Source of the DNA: Marinobacter sp. BGYM27
GTDB taxonomy: Bacteria > Pseudomonadota > Gammaproteobacteria > Pseudomonadales > Oleiphilaceae
Direction of reading: 5' to 3'
Length of the DNA stretch: 64,000 nucleotides
Assembly (NCBI GenBank): GCA_025153445.1
Contig: JANZNS010000002.1
Coordinates: 496,001 to 560,000, forward strand
Positions 56,877-64,000 of the stretch are shown here, in pieces (the first letter of the stretch is position 1; the number at the start of each line of letters is the position of its first letter). Below the pieces are notes generated by a model, which saw only the letters and a program-made list of their open reading frames with translations, made no database searches and was not told the origin of the DNA. The translations under genes were made by a program, and so were the position numbers.

Positions 56877-57601
56877 TCCAGCCAGTCCAGCACGGCATCG
56901 ACACAATGAACCTCCTGTCGCTGCGGTGAAGGCGGGCGATTGATCATGATCACAAACAGCCCAAGCTGGCGGGCGGCCACCAGCTTGGCAGCGGCACCGG
57001 TGCCGCCAGCGTTCTTGCAGACCACGACATCAATCGCGTGTTCTCGCAACAGGGCAAGATCGCCATCAAGGGTAAATGGCCCCCGATCGACCACAACGCT
57101 ATGCTCGGGCAATGGCGGAGGCGAATACGGTGCATCAACGAGTCGTAACAGGTAGTGATGCTGGGGTTGGACGGAGAATGCTGGCAGGTGCATGCGGCCA
57201 ATGGCGAGCATCACCCGTTGACTATCGCCCGATAGCGCGTCAACGGCGGCGTCGATGTCCGGCACGATGTGCCAATGATCGCCGGGCTGAGATTCCCAGG
57301 CGGGCCGGGTCAGCGCAATTAAAGGCACGCCTGTCGCTTGACTGGCCTCGACAGCGTGTTGGCTCATCTGTCCGGCAAATGGATGCGTCGCGTCGATCAG
57401 ATGGGTAATGCGATGAGTCTGCAGATAGGTGATCAGCCCTTCAACGCCACCGAAACCGCCAACACGCACCGGCAAGGGTTGGGGTTTAAGGGTCGCGACC
57501 CGTCCCGCATAGCTGAAAGTGGCGGAAATATTGCGTTCTGCCAGAGCCTGCGCCAACGCGCTGGCTTCGGTTGTTCCACCCAGAATCAGGATATTTATCA
57601 T
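56852..57601 (-). CDS. cobK: Precorrin-6A reductase
   Basis: NADPH-dependent reduction of precorrin-6A to precorrin-6B. The 249-residue protein has ILGGTTEASALAQALAER at the N-terminus, LIDATHPFAGQMSQHAVEAS, and the C-terminal VCKNAGGTGAAAKLVAARQL typical of CobK/CbiJ. It is the only gene of the 44-61 kb run on the minus strand. I start at the ATG at 57601 (the frame reads further into cobL without support). That ATG shares two bases with the cobL ATG on the other strand. No good ribosome site is visible before it. Confidence 0.93.
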   Translation of the reverse strand: MINILILGGTTEASALAQALAERNISATFSYAGRVATLKPQPLPVRVGGFGGVEGLITYLQTHRITHLIDATHPFAGQMSQHAVEASQATGVPLIALTRPAWESQPGDHWHIVPDIDAAVDALSGDSQRVMLAIGRMHLPAFSVQPQHHYLLRLVDAPYSPPPLPEHSVVVDRGPFTLDGDLALLREHAIDVVVCKNAGGTGAAAKLVAARQLGLFVIMINRPPSPQRQEVHCVDAVLDWLDQTTERGV

Positions 57602-58808
57602 GGCTGACGTTAATAACGCTCCGTGGCTCACATTCGTTGGCTGGGGGGAGAGTGGCACATCCGGTTTAACGGCGGCAAGCCAAACTGCGCTCGAGCAGGC
57701 TTCAACCGTGTTCGGTGCCCGTCGCCACCTCGATCTGTTGCCGGATATCAATGCAGACGTGATCGAATGGCCGGTGCCGTTCAGCGATGGTATTCCGTTG
57801 CTGTTAGCGAAGCGTGGTCAACGTGTCGTGATGCTGGTGTCCGGCGACCCGTTCTGGTTTGGTGCGGGCACATCGGTATCAAAACACCTGCAACCCAACG
57901 AATGGACGGCGATACCATCACAGTCAACATTCAGCCTTGCTGCGTCAGCGCTGGGATGGCCGTTGGAGCGGGCCACCTGTCTAGGGTTGCATGCTGCACC
58001 GTTAAACCGTATTCGACCGTATCTACAGCCGTGTCAAAAGCTGATCGTACTGCTCCGTGACGGAGCCGCTGTGAGGGAATTGGCGGGATTGATCGCGGGC
58101 CTGGGCTTCGCGGAATCGACGCTGCACCTGCTGGAAGCCCTGGGCGGCGAACGCCAGAGGATTCGGGTATTCAGTGCCGGCGAGCAACCGCCCGACGACA
58201 TCAACCACCCGGTAGCTGTGGCGATTGATGTTGCCGGCAGCGGACCCGCGATGCCCCGGACCCCAGGTCTGCCGGATTCCTTCTTCGAACACGACGGCCA
58301 GATCACCAAGCAGACGGTGCGCGCATTGACCCTGTCAGCGCTGTCACCGATGCCTGGCGAGTTGCTCTGGGATATCGGCACAGGTTCGGGTTCGATTGCC
58401 ATTGAATGGCTGCTGGCGCATCCGCAGAATCGGGCAATCTCGTTTGAAGCCTCGACTGATCGCGCCGCGACCGCCAGACGCAATGCACTTAACCTCGGCG
58501 TAGACTGGCTGGATATTGTTGAGGGGCGTGCGCCGGATGTGCTCGGCGATCAACCTTTGCCGGATGCTGTTTTCATAGGCGGAGGTCTGACTGAGCCCTT
58601 ATTGGAAACGCTCTGGCAGCGACTACCTGAAGGTACCCGACTGGTGGCTAACGCAGTGACGCTGGAATCTGAAGCACTGTTGGTCCAGTGGCAGGGCAAT
58701 AAAGGCGGAGAATTGCAGCGAGTCGCCTTGTCGTCTGCCGGGGCCATCGGTAGTCGCCGGGGATGGAAATCCCATTATCCCATCGTGCAATGGCGGGTAA
58801 CGCTGTGA
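57600..58808 (+). CDS. cobL: Precorrin-6B C5,15-methyltransferase (decarboxylating), CbiE-CbiT fusion
   Basis: Bifunctional enzyme that methylates C-5 and C-15 and decarboxylates the acetate at C-12. The 402-residue protein has an N-terminal CbiE-type methylase half (FVGWGESGTSGL, VMLVSGDPFWFGAGT, IPSQSTFSLAASALGWP) and a C-terminal CbiT half with SAM motif GELLWDIGTGSGSIAIEWLL. I start at ATG 57600, preceded by CAGGA; the frame is open further upstream inside cobK. The stop overlaps the next gene. Confidence 0.95.
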   Translation: MADVNNAPWLTFVGWGESGTSGLTAASQTALEQASTVFGARRHLDLLPDINADVIEWPVPFSDGIPLLLAKRGQRVVMLVSGDPFWFGAGTSVSKHLQPNEWTAIPSQSTFSLAASALGWPLERATCLGLHAAPLNRIRPYLQPCQKLIVLLRDGAAVRELAGLIAGLGFAESTLHLLEALGGERQRIRVFSAGEQPPDDINHPVAVAIDVAGSGPAMPRTPGLPDSFFEHDGQITKQTVRALTLSALSPMPGELLWDIGTGSGSIAIEWLLAHPQNRAISFEASTDRAATARRNALNLGVDWLDIVEGRAPDVLGDQPLPDAVFIGGGLTEPLLETLWQRLPEGTRLVANAVTLESEALLVQWQGNKGGELQRVALSSAGAIGSRRGWKSHYPIVQWRVTL

Positions 58809-59188
58809 TTGTAGCCGGATTCGGATATCGAGCAGCAGCCGAAGCAGAATCGCTCCGGGATGCGCTGGAAGCCGCTTGTGCGCAGACTGCCTCCGGCGTG
58901 CAGCCTGCAGCGATTAATGCATTGGCTGCACCTGCGGACAAAATTCCACTGGTAAGCAAGCTTGGGCAGGCGCTAGGGGTGCCGGTGATCCCAGTTGACG
59001 CGCGTCAGCTTACGGCCATGCCCACGCAAACCCTGTCGGAAAAAAGCATTCAGAATCGGGGCACAGGAAGCGTGGCTGAAGCCTCCGCTTTGGCGGGTGC
59101 TGGCAACAATGCATCGTTACTTTGCCTGCGCACTGTTTCGCAGGATCGAATGGCCACCTGTGCGTTGGCCAAAGGAACACACTCATGA
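58805..59188 (+). CDS. cobE: Cobalamin biosynthesis protein CobE / CbiG C-terminal-like
   Basis: A 127-residue CbiG_C-domain protein. Family-typical stretches are [44 protein letters not shown] and [15 protein letters not shown]. Its exact biochemical role in the aerobic pathway is not settled. The GTG at 58805 overlaps the cobL stop (GTGA), and an ATG at 58790 is the alternative start. The stop overlaps the cobM ATG. Confidence 0.9.
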   Translation: MIVAGFGYRAAAEAESLRDALEAACAQTASGVQPAAINALAAPADKIPLVSKLGQALGVPVIPVDARQLTAMPTQTLSEKSIQNRGTGSVAEASALAGAGNNASLLCLRTVSQDRMATCALAKGTHS

Positions 59189-59991
59189 CTGTACACTTCG
59201 TTGGCGCAGGGCCGGGAGCGCCTGATTTACTGACCCTGCGGGGTAGGGATCTGATTGCCGCCAGCCCGGTTTGCTTGTACGCCGGTTCGCTGATACCGAC
59301 TGAAATTCTCGCGCATTGTCCTGCTGAAGCGCGAATCGTGAATACTGCGCCCATGTCGCTGGATCACATTATCAGCGAGATTCAGTCGGCTCATGCTCAG
59401 GGGCTTGATATTGTCCGTCTCCATTCCGGAGATCTGTCGGTCTGGTCTGCGATGGGGGAGCAGTTGCGTCGGCTCCGTGCGCTGGCTATTCCCTACACCG
59501 TAACGCCTGGAGTGCCGGCATTTGCTGCCGCCGCGGCGACGCTTGGAAACGAACTGACATTGCCTGAAGTTGCGCAATCACTGGTACTGACCCGCACCCC
59601 TGGGCGGGCGAGCGCGATGCCAGAGGGCGAAACCCTCTCCAACTTCGCTGCTACAGGCGCTACCCTGGCGATCCACCTGTCGATCCACAATCTGGCCCAG
59701 GTGGTTACGGATCTTTCGCCGGCCTATGGAACAGAATGTTCGGTAGCGGTTGTCTGGCGTGCAAGTTGGCCCGATGAAAAGGTCATAAGAGGAACATTGG
59801 CGACGATCGAGACGCTGATCGACGAGAGCATTAACCGGACTGCATTGATTCTGGTCGGGCCCGCACTGGCAACCGACACCTTTACTGAAAGCAGTTTGTA
59901 CGCGGTTGGTTATGATCGCCGCTTTCGGCCGCAATCAGCTGACTCGCCGTTTGCTGAAAGCGGATCGGACCACAGCGGGGATGGGCAATGA
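59185..59991 (+). CDS. cobM: Precorrin-4 C11-methyltransferase
   Basis: SAM methyltransferase that forms precorrin-5. The 268-residue protein begins [22 protein letters not shown], with [32 protein letters not shown] and [24 protein letters not shown], all diagnostic of CobM/CbiF. I start at ATG 59185 (ATGA overlap with cobE). A frame from 59122 would overlap cobE further and is not needed. Confidence 0.96.
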   Translation: MTVHFVGAGPGAPDLLTLRGRDLIAASPVCLYAGSLIPTEILAHCPAEARIVNTAPMSLDHIISEIQSAHAQGLDIVRLHSGDLSVWSAMGEQLRRLRALAIPYTVTPGVPAFAAAAATLGNELTLPEVAQSLVLTRTPGRASAMPEGETLSNFAATGATLAIHLSIHNLAQVVTDLSPAYGTECSVAVVWRASWPDEKVIRGTLATIETLIDESINRTALILVGPALATDTFTESSLYAVGYDRRFRPQSADSPFAESGSDHSGDGQ

Positions 59992-60758
59992 TTCAGTTGT
60001 CGCTTATCGGTATCGGCACCGGGAACCCGGATCATGTGACACTGGCTGCCGTAAACGCCATGAACCGAGCCGATCTTATCCTCATCCCCCGCAAGGGCGA
60101 GAAGAAATCCGACCTCGTGGATCTGCGCCGTTTGCTGTGCCGAAAGCTCCTGAAAGACGCCAGTCCTGCCCGAATTGTCGAGTTTGATTTGCCTTCCCGG
60201 GCGGACTCGCCGGATTACCTCGCCGATGTCGACGACTGGCATTCGGCCATATCCAATGTGTGGGGCGATCTGATCGAGCAACATCTGCCAAAAGGCGGCA
60301 AGGCGGCGCTCATGATCTGGGGCGATCCATCACTTTACGATAGCAGCCTGCGTATCGCTGAAAAGCTTGAACATGCCGGCATGCCAGTTGAGATTACAGT
60401 GGTTCCGGGAATCACCAGTTTGCAGGTATTAACAGCCGAACATCGGATTCCACTCAATGCGCTGGCGGAGCCCGTCATTATCACAACGGGCCGCAAGCTG
60501 CGCGAAGCAGGGTGGCCGGCTGATGCGGGCACGGTTGCCGTAATGCTGGACAGTGGCGGGGCGTTCCAGTCCCTCGCCCCGGACGACATCCAGATCTGGT
60601 GGGGGGCTTATCTGGGAATGGAGAAACAATGCCTGATGTCCGGCCGTTTAACGGACATCAGCGATCAGATCGTCGCCCGCAGGGCAGAACTGCGCGCTGA
60701 ACATGGTTGGATAATGGATATCTACCTGCTCAGGCGTAGTCCACAAGCGAATCGGTAA
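59988..60758 (+). CDS. cobF: Precorrin-6A synthase (deacetylating)
   Basis: Methylates C-1 and removes the two-carbon extruded fragment to give precorrin-6A; another marker of the aerobic route. The 256-residue protein shows [58 protein letters not shown] and [19 protein letters not shown]. It overlaps cobM by four bases and ends 29 bases inside the converging hydrolase gene. Last gene of the cluster. Confidence 0.95.
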   Translation: MIQLSLIGIGTGNPDHVTLAAVNAMNRADLILIPRKGEKKSDLVDLRRLLCRKLLKDASPARIVEFDLPSRADSPDYLADVDDWHSAISNVWGDLIEQHLPKGGKAALMIWGDPSLYDSSLRIAEKLEHAGMPVEITVVPGITSLQVLTAEHRIPLNALAEPVIITTGRKLREAGWPADAGTVAVMLDSGGAFQSLAPDDIQIWWGAYLGMEKQCLMSGRLTDISDQIVARRAELRAEHGWIMDIYLLRRSPQANR

Positions 60759-61500
60759 ATCTGATAATTTCCGCAGCCAGCGCCTCGGGAGCCGCTGCCT
60801 GGGGAAAATGACCGGTATCGAGACTGACCACCTTGGCTCCCGGCACCAGTTCCTGCATTTTCCTCTGGGCGCTAAGTACAACAGACCGGTCTTTCAATGC
60901 CTCAACGTACAGGCGCGGTATGGACCCAAACCCTTCCTCCGTCCAGCGCGCTACGATGGCTCGCCCGCCTTCCGGTTGCGGTGTTAGCTTCGCGGCCGCC
61001 GCTTCCGCTTCATCTTCTGGCAAGTCGTGAAGAAAGAGCTCTTTTGCTGCCTGCGCGGGCACATGAGATAACAGGTGGTCGTCAGACCATTCCAGGTGCG
61101 GTCCAATACCGATCACAGACGGATCGGCTGCCTTAAGGGCGGCTGTTAATTGGGCGAACCCCATGCCTGACGGCAGCATCATCGCGGTGACAAATACGAT
61201 GCCGGCCACTCGCTCGGGTACGGCTTCAGCCACCTGTGTCGCGGTTACACCGCCGCCGGAGTGACCAACCAGCACAACCTTCCCCTGAACCGATTCAATT
61301 TCTTGTATCACGTACTCAACATAGCCTTTCAGGCATATTTCACCGGGCGCACCCTCTGTAACACCGTTGCCGGGAAGGTCGATCGCAATGGACGGTATTG
61401 CGGACGCCGCCAGTAAAGGTTGAAGTTTGTGCCATCCCCAACTACCGGCCCAGGCGCCGTGAATAAGGATCAACGTTGGTTTTTGATCAAGGTCAGGCAT
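60730..61500 (-). CDS. Alpha/beta hydrolase
   Basis: A 256-residue soluble alpha/beta hydrolase with oxyanion region LIHGAWAGSWGWHKLQPLL, nucleophile elbow VGHSGGGVT (Ser about residue 81) and catalytic His in LDTGHFPQAAAPEAL. Similarity is to plant-type methylesterase/hydroxynitrile-lyase-like hydrolases (HGAWxGxWxW). Its ATG overlaps the stop of the oxygenase gene by eight bases, so they are co-translated. Reaction unknown. Longer upstream frame is not supported. Confidence 0.85.
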   Translation of the reverse strand: MPDLDQKPTLILIHGAWAGSWGWHKLQPLLAASAIPSIAIDLPGNGVTEGAPGEICLKGYVEYVIQEIESVQGKVVLVGHSGGGVTATQVAEAVPERVAGIVFVTAMMLPSGMGFAQLTAALKAADPSVIGIGPHLEWSDDHLLSHVPAQAAKELFLHDLPEDEAEAAAAKLTPQPEGGRAIVARWTEEGFGSIPRLYVEALKDRSVVLSAQRKMQELVPGAKVVSLDTGHFPQAAAPEALAAEIIRFTDSLVDYA

Positions 61501-62467
61501 AAGTCCTCCGGTACATCTCACGAATATGAGCTTCAACCGTGGTTGGCGGGTATTTGGGTGACTCACCCTCTTCAAGGCAGCAGGGAAGGCAACGCACCTC
61601 ATGGGAAGGGGCACCGGTAAAAAAGAAGGGTACGGAGTAGCGTTCTTTACCGGAAATATTGACCACCCTGTGGACGGTGGAGTGATAGCGATCGTTGGTC
61701 CAGCGGGCAATCATGTCGCCGAGATTCACCACAAACGTGCCGGGTATCGGATTTACGTCAAGCCAGCGCTCCGCAGAACGGTCCCAAACCTGTAACCCAG
61801 GATTATCATCAAGCAGCAATATGGTGATCCCGCCGAAATCAGTATGGGCACCGCAGCCTTTCTCGCCGGGTGCAGGTTTCCTGGGCTGAGGTGGGTAGTG
61901 CAGCAATCGCAATGTGGCCTGAGCCTCATGGCAAAAGTCAGCGAAATAGTCTTCTTTTAGCCCCAGAGACAGGGCAAGCGCATTCATGATCCGGGTGCTG
62001 AGCGCGGTCATCAGCTGGTAATAGCGCGTCATGACTTCTCGAAATTCAGGCTGCCCTTCAGGCCATTGGTTCATACCCTGGTTGAAGTGCCCCTGTGACA
62101 ATCTCGGGTCACCTTCAGCGATATCCTCCCCTATATAAAAGCCTTCCTTCAGGTCCGGTGGCGAACCTGGCTCCAGCGTTTGGCCACGAAGGCTTTCATA
62201 GCCCCGGTTTGCCGGCGAGTGCGCTTTGTCTACCTTCATCTTGTCTGTCTCAGGCAACGAAAAGAACCGCCTGGAAGCGGCGAATACCTCGCCGATCAAC
62301 TCATCAGATATTCCGTGATCGCTGATATAGAAAAAGCCGGTGTTCAGGCAAGTATCCCGAAGAGAGTCAGCAAGCAATTGACGGCTATCTGCGTCTGATG
62401 TTTGCAGGGGCATCATGCTGATAATGGGGAGTTTATCTTCCAGCGGGCTTTGAAAAGCGGACGTCAT
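61493..62467 (-). CDS. Isopenicillin-N-synthase-family 2-oxoglutarate/Fe(II)-type oxygenase
   Basis: A 324-residue double-stranded beta-helix oxygenase. Iron ligands are His208 and Asp210 in GCGAHTDFGG and His266 in YHSTVHRVV, with the cosubstrate-binding Arg276-x-Ser278 in ERYSVPFF. The N-terminal DIOX_N domain (IISMMPLQTSD ... CLNTGFFYISDHGI) is also present. Such proteins oxidise small amines, acids or heterocycles; the substrate cannot be told. First gene of a pair with the alpha/beta hydrolase. Confidence 0.88.
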   Translation of the reverse strand: MTSAFQSPLEDKLPIISMMPLQTSDADSRQLLADSLRDTCLNTGFFYISDHGISDELIGEVFAASRRFFSLPETDKMKVDKAHSPANRGYESLRGQTLEPGSPPDLKEGFYIGEDIAEGDPRLSQGHFNQGMNQWPEGQPEFREVMTRYYQLMTALSTRIMNALALSLGLKEDYFADFCHEAQATLRLLHYPPQPRKPAPGEKGCGAHTDFGGITILLLDDNPGLQVWDRSAERWLDVNPIPGTFVVNLGDMIARWTNDRYHSTVHRVVNISGKERYSVPFFFTGAPSHEVRCLPCCLEEGESPKYPPTTVEAHIREMYRRTYA

Positions 62468-62623
62468 CGTGGGTTTGCCTATGAGTGGAGTGAATAGAGT
62501 TCGAAAGCCTTGTGGGCTGTTGGAGACCTATTCAGAAAACGTGCCACCAGGAACATGGGTTTCGGCGACTTTTTAAGGCCTTCAGATGCTTGATCGCGAA
62601 TACCTCCACCAGTTGCAGGGCAG

Positions 62624-62665
62624 TATTGGTGCGGCTGCCTTTTTGTTTGATCGATATTGGTGCGG
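62624..62665 (+). repeat. Tandem direct repeat TATTGGTGCGG
   Basis: Two identical 11-base copies, at 62624-62634 and 62655-62665, start 31 bases apart, about three helical turns, so both face the same side of the DNA. Each holds TGGTGC, the half-site of NtrC-type activators. They lie 50-90 bases upstream of the sigma-54-type promoter, a usual enhancer distance. Confidence 0.55.
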
Positions 62666-62680
62666 TTAGGTGCGCCTAAC
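62665..62680. repeat. Palindrome GTTAGGTGCGCCTAAC
   Basis: A 16-base inverted repeat (6-base arms, 4-base centre) that starts at the last base of the second direct repeat and ends 33 bases before the -24 element. Could be an operator. Confidence 0.4.
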
Positions 62681-62713
62681 GGATCAAAATCGTCGCTTTT
62701 CACGCTTCTTTTC

Positions 62714-62729
62714 TGGCACTGCGATTGCT
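62714..62729 (+). promoter_or_regulatory. Candidate sigma-54 (RpoN) promoter
   Basis: TGGCAC-TGCGA-TTGCT matches the -24/-12 consensus, with invariant GG and GC separated by exactly 10 bases. It points toward the EamA transporter gene at 63007. Confidence 0.6.
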
Positions 62730-63006
62730 TAGTAATGAAATGTTGAATGAGTGGTCAGGTAATGCGGTGTTCAATTGGCGCCGAGAATACCGCATGACTG
62801 GCTGCATGCCGAGAGAGTCTGGCCAATGAGACAGCTTTTCTCCCGTTTAACGTCTATTTCGAATCCTGATGGCGAGTTCCGGAAACAGAAAGACGCGAGA
62901 ACCTTGAAAGTTTACGAAGGGCTACACAAGACTGGCCCGGTATGTGCTCCGACAGTATGAACAGCACTGGCTGAGATCCATTTATGAGTGGTAGTGGACA
63001 TTGACT

Positions 63007-63975
63007 ATGCCTGAATCTTCCCGGGTTTCTGAAAGCCGCACCGGCGGCCACCCGCAATATGCCTGGGGGCTTGGGTATTCACTGCTGGCTTTTACAGCAC
63101 TGGGTTGGGGGTTCAATTTCCCGATTTTAAAGCTGGGGCTAGAGCACAGTCCGCCTTTGATCTACACCATGCTCCGTATCGCACTCGGTACGTTCACCAT
63201 GTTTTTACTGGCGGCGGCTATGGGCAATCTCAGACTGCCGCATCGCAAGGATATCCCGGTTGTGCTTTCTGTTGGCCTACTGCAAAACCTCGGCTTCATC
63301 ACCCTGGTGACGGTGGCGCTTCAGTATCTACCGGCGGGAAGGGCGGTGATTTTGGCTTACACCTCGCCCATTTGGGTTGTGCCTGCCGCCGCATTGTTTC
63401 TGGGGGAACGCTTCACCTTGCCGAAAGCTATCGGTGTCGGGCTCGGCATGTCTGGTCTTGTATCCATCATGAATCCGCTATCCGTCGCCTGGGATGAGAG
63501 CGGCCTGGCGATCGGCGCAGGCTTGATTTTGCTGGCCACATTTATCTGGACGGCGGGTCTTGTCCACGTCAGGCGCCATCACTGGCACGGTGATGTGTGG
63601 TCATTGATTCCCTGGCAAATCGGCTGTTCGCTCATGGCGCTTCTTCCGATTGCGTTACTTTCCGAGGATTTCTCAGCGGTCCAATGGGATACCTCGTTTG
63701 TGCTCAATATCACCTTCAGCGGGGCAATAGCGTCCGGGCTTTGCGTTGCTGCACAAGTAGGTGCGATGCGCTCATTACCGGCGGTCAGCATGTCGCTCAG
63801 TTCGGCTGCGGTGCCGACGGTCGGCATGTTGGCGTCATTCTGGGTTTTGGGTGAGCGACCGCTCATGAACGACATTATCGGCTTTGTACTGATTGCGCTG
63901 GGCATCGCAGTGGTAGGTCTGGCAGACAGGCGCCAGGCACGAATGGCGCGCGCGAACGCTCTGATAGCACTTTAA
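63007..63975 (+). CDS. EamA/DMT family transporter
   Basis: A 322-residue inner-membrane protein with ten predicted helices in two repeated EamA halves. The first begins YSLLAFTALGWGFNFPILKLGLEHSPP, and family-like ends appear in YTSPIWVVPAAALFLGERFTLPKAIGVGLGMSGL and VPTVGMLASFWVLGERPLMNDIIGFVLIALGIAVVGL. It is a drug/metabolite exporter or importer of unknown substrate. I use ATG 63007; a TTG two codons upstream at 63001 is weaker. It faces away from the oxygenase pair across a gap with a sigma-54-type promoter. Confidence 0.88.
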   Translation: MPESSRVSESRTGGHPQYAWGLGYSLLAFTALGWGFNFPILKLGLEHSPPLIYTMLRIALGTFTMFLLAAAMGNLRLPHRKDIPVVLSVGLLQNLGFITLVTVALQYLPAGRAVILAYTSPIWVVPAAALFLGERFTLPKAIGVGLGMSGLVSIMNPLSVAWDESGLAIGAGLILLATFIWTAGLVHVRRHHWHGDVWSLIPWQIGCSLMALLPIALLSEDFSAVQWDTSFVLNITFSGAIASGLCVAAQVGAMRSLPAVSMSLSSAAVPTVGMLASFWVLGERPLMNDIIGFVLIALGIAVVGLADRRQARMARANALIAL

Positions 63976-64000
63976 GTTATGCATTTTAGCTTTTGATTTA

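Larger units (their letters stand above)
62468..63006. other. Long intergenic region with regulatory features
   Basis: 539 bases without a convincing gene. It contains a tandem direct repeat, a 16-base palindrome and a sigma-54-type promoter listed separately. Short open frames on both strands lack ribosome sites or family features. The leader from the promoter to the transporter ATG would be about 265 bases. Confidence 0.6.

Noticed and set aside
62479..62703. 74-codon frame on the minus strand in the gap before the EamA transporter
   Set aside because: No recognisable features and it lies across the repeats and palindrome, which read better as regulatory DNA.
62775..62960. 61-codon TTG-started frame in the leader of the EamA transporter
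   Set aside because: Weak start, no Shine-Dalgarno and no hydrophobic or family pattern. A leader peptide cannot be excluded but is not supported.
1..64000. CRISPR arrays, insertion sequences, prophage, toxin-antitoxin or defence genes
   Set aside because: I saw no regularly spaced repeats, transposase or integrase motifs, terminal inverted repeats or defence-type domains. All sizeable frames are explained by housekeeping or B12 genes.

Overview
The window is a dense chromosomal segment of a gammaproteobacterium, probably a Pseudomonadales/Oceanospirillales-type marine genus (Marinobacter-like). The evidence is gene content and order, not a database match. The run fabI, yej-type peptide ABC transporter, mltD, gloB, yafS-like methyltransferase, rnhA, dnaQ, fimL, SCP2 protein, sohB, yhdH/acuI, cysI, metH, nfuA is close to what I recall for Pseudomonas aeruginosa PA1806-PA1847. 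FimL, DUF1631 and PilZ proteins and a tusDCB-tusE cluster also fit such an organism. No phage, insertion sequence, CRISPR array or obvious island was seen.

Layout. 1-6.7 kb: the 3' end of siroheme synthase cysG, a bidirectional terminator, a class I DAHP synthase, a DUF1631-PilZ two-gene unit, an alpha/beta-hydrolase lipoprotein and fabI. 6.7-20 kb: a four-gene oligopeptide ABC transporter, lytic transglycosylase mltD, gloB divergent from a methyltransferase-rnhA-dnaQ unit, then fimL and a small membrane protein. 20-33 kb: an SCP2 protein with a clear promoter and palindrome, sohB, an acuI-type oxidoreductase, sulfite reductase cysI with its DUF934 partner, a 35-residue membrane peptide, a DUF2970 protein, B12-dependent methionine synthase metH, nfuA, a DUF445 membrane protein and a ybiB-like protein. 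33-36 kb: the sulfur relay genes tusE, tusB, tusC and tusD, a Bax-inhibitor-1 membrane protein and tRNA-Ser(UGA).

36-61 kb is an almost complete aerobic (late cobalt insertion) adenosylcobalamin pathway. The nucleotide-loop and amidation genes come first (cobS, cobU, cobC, cobT, cbiB, cobD, cobQ, bluB). A cobalamin riboswitch then precedes cbtB-cbtA (putative cobalt importer), a fused ChlI-ChlD-type chelatase subunit, cobO, cobB, cobW, cobN, cobG, cobH, cobI, cobJ, cobL, cobE, cobM and cobF. Only cobK is inverted, and its start codon overlaps that of cobL. Precorrin-2 would come from the CysG at the left edge. MetH at 26-29 kb is a likely consumer of the product. No cobR-type cobalt reductase is seen here.

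61-64 kb holds a two-gene unit (isopenicillin-N-synthase-like oxygenase plus alpha/beta hydrolase), a 539-base regulatory-looking gap with a sigma-54-type promoter, and an EamA-family transporter.

The most interesting non-coding signals are the riboswitch before cbtB, the sigma-54 promoter with tandem repeats near 62.6-62.7 kb, the IscR-like palindrome between metH and nfuA, the palindrome abutting the SCP2 promoter, and the shared cobK/cobL start. I did not find a clearly novel multi-gene system. The window is mostly conserved housekeeping plus B12 synthesis.
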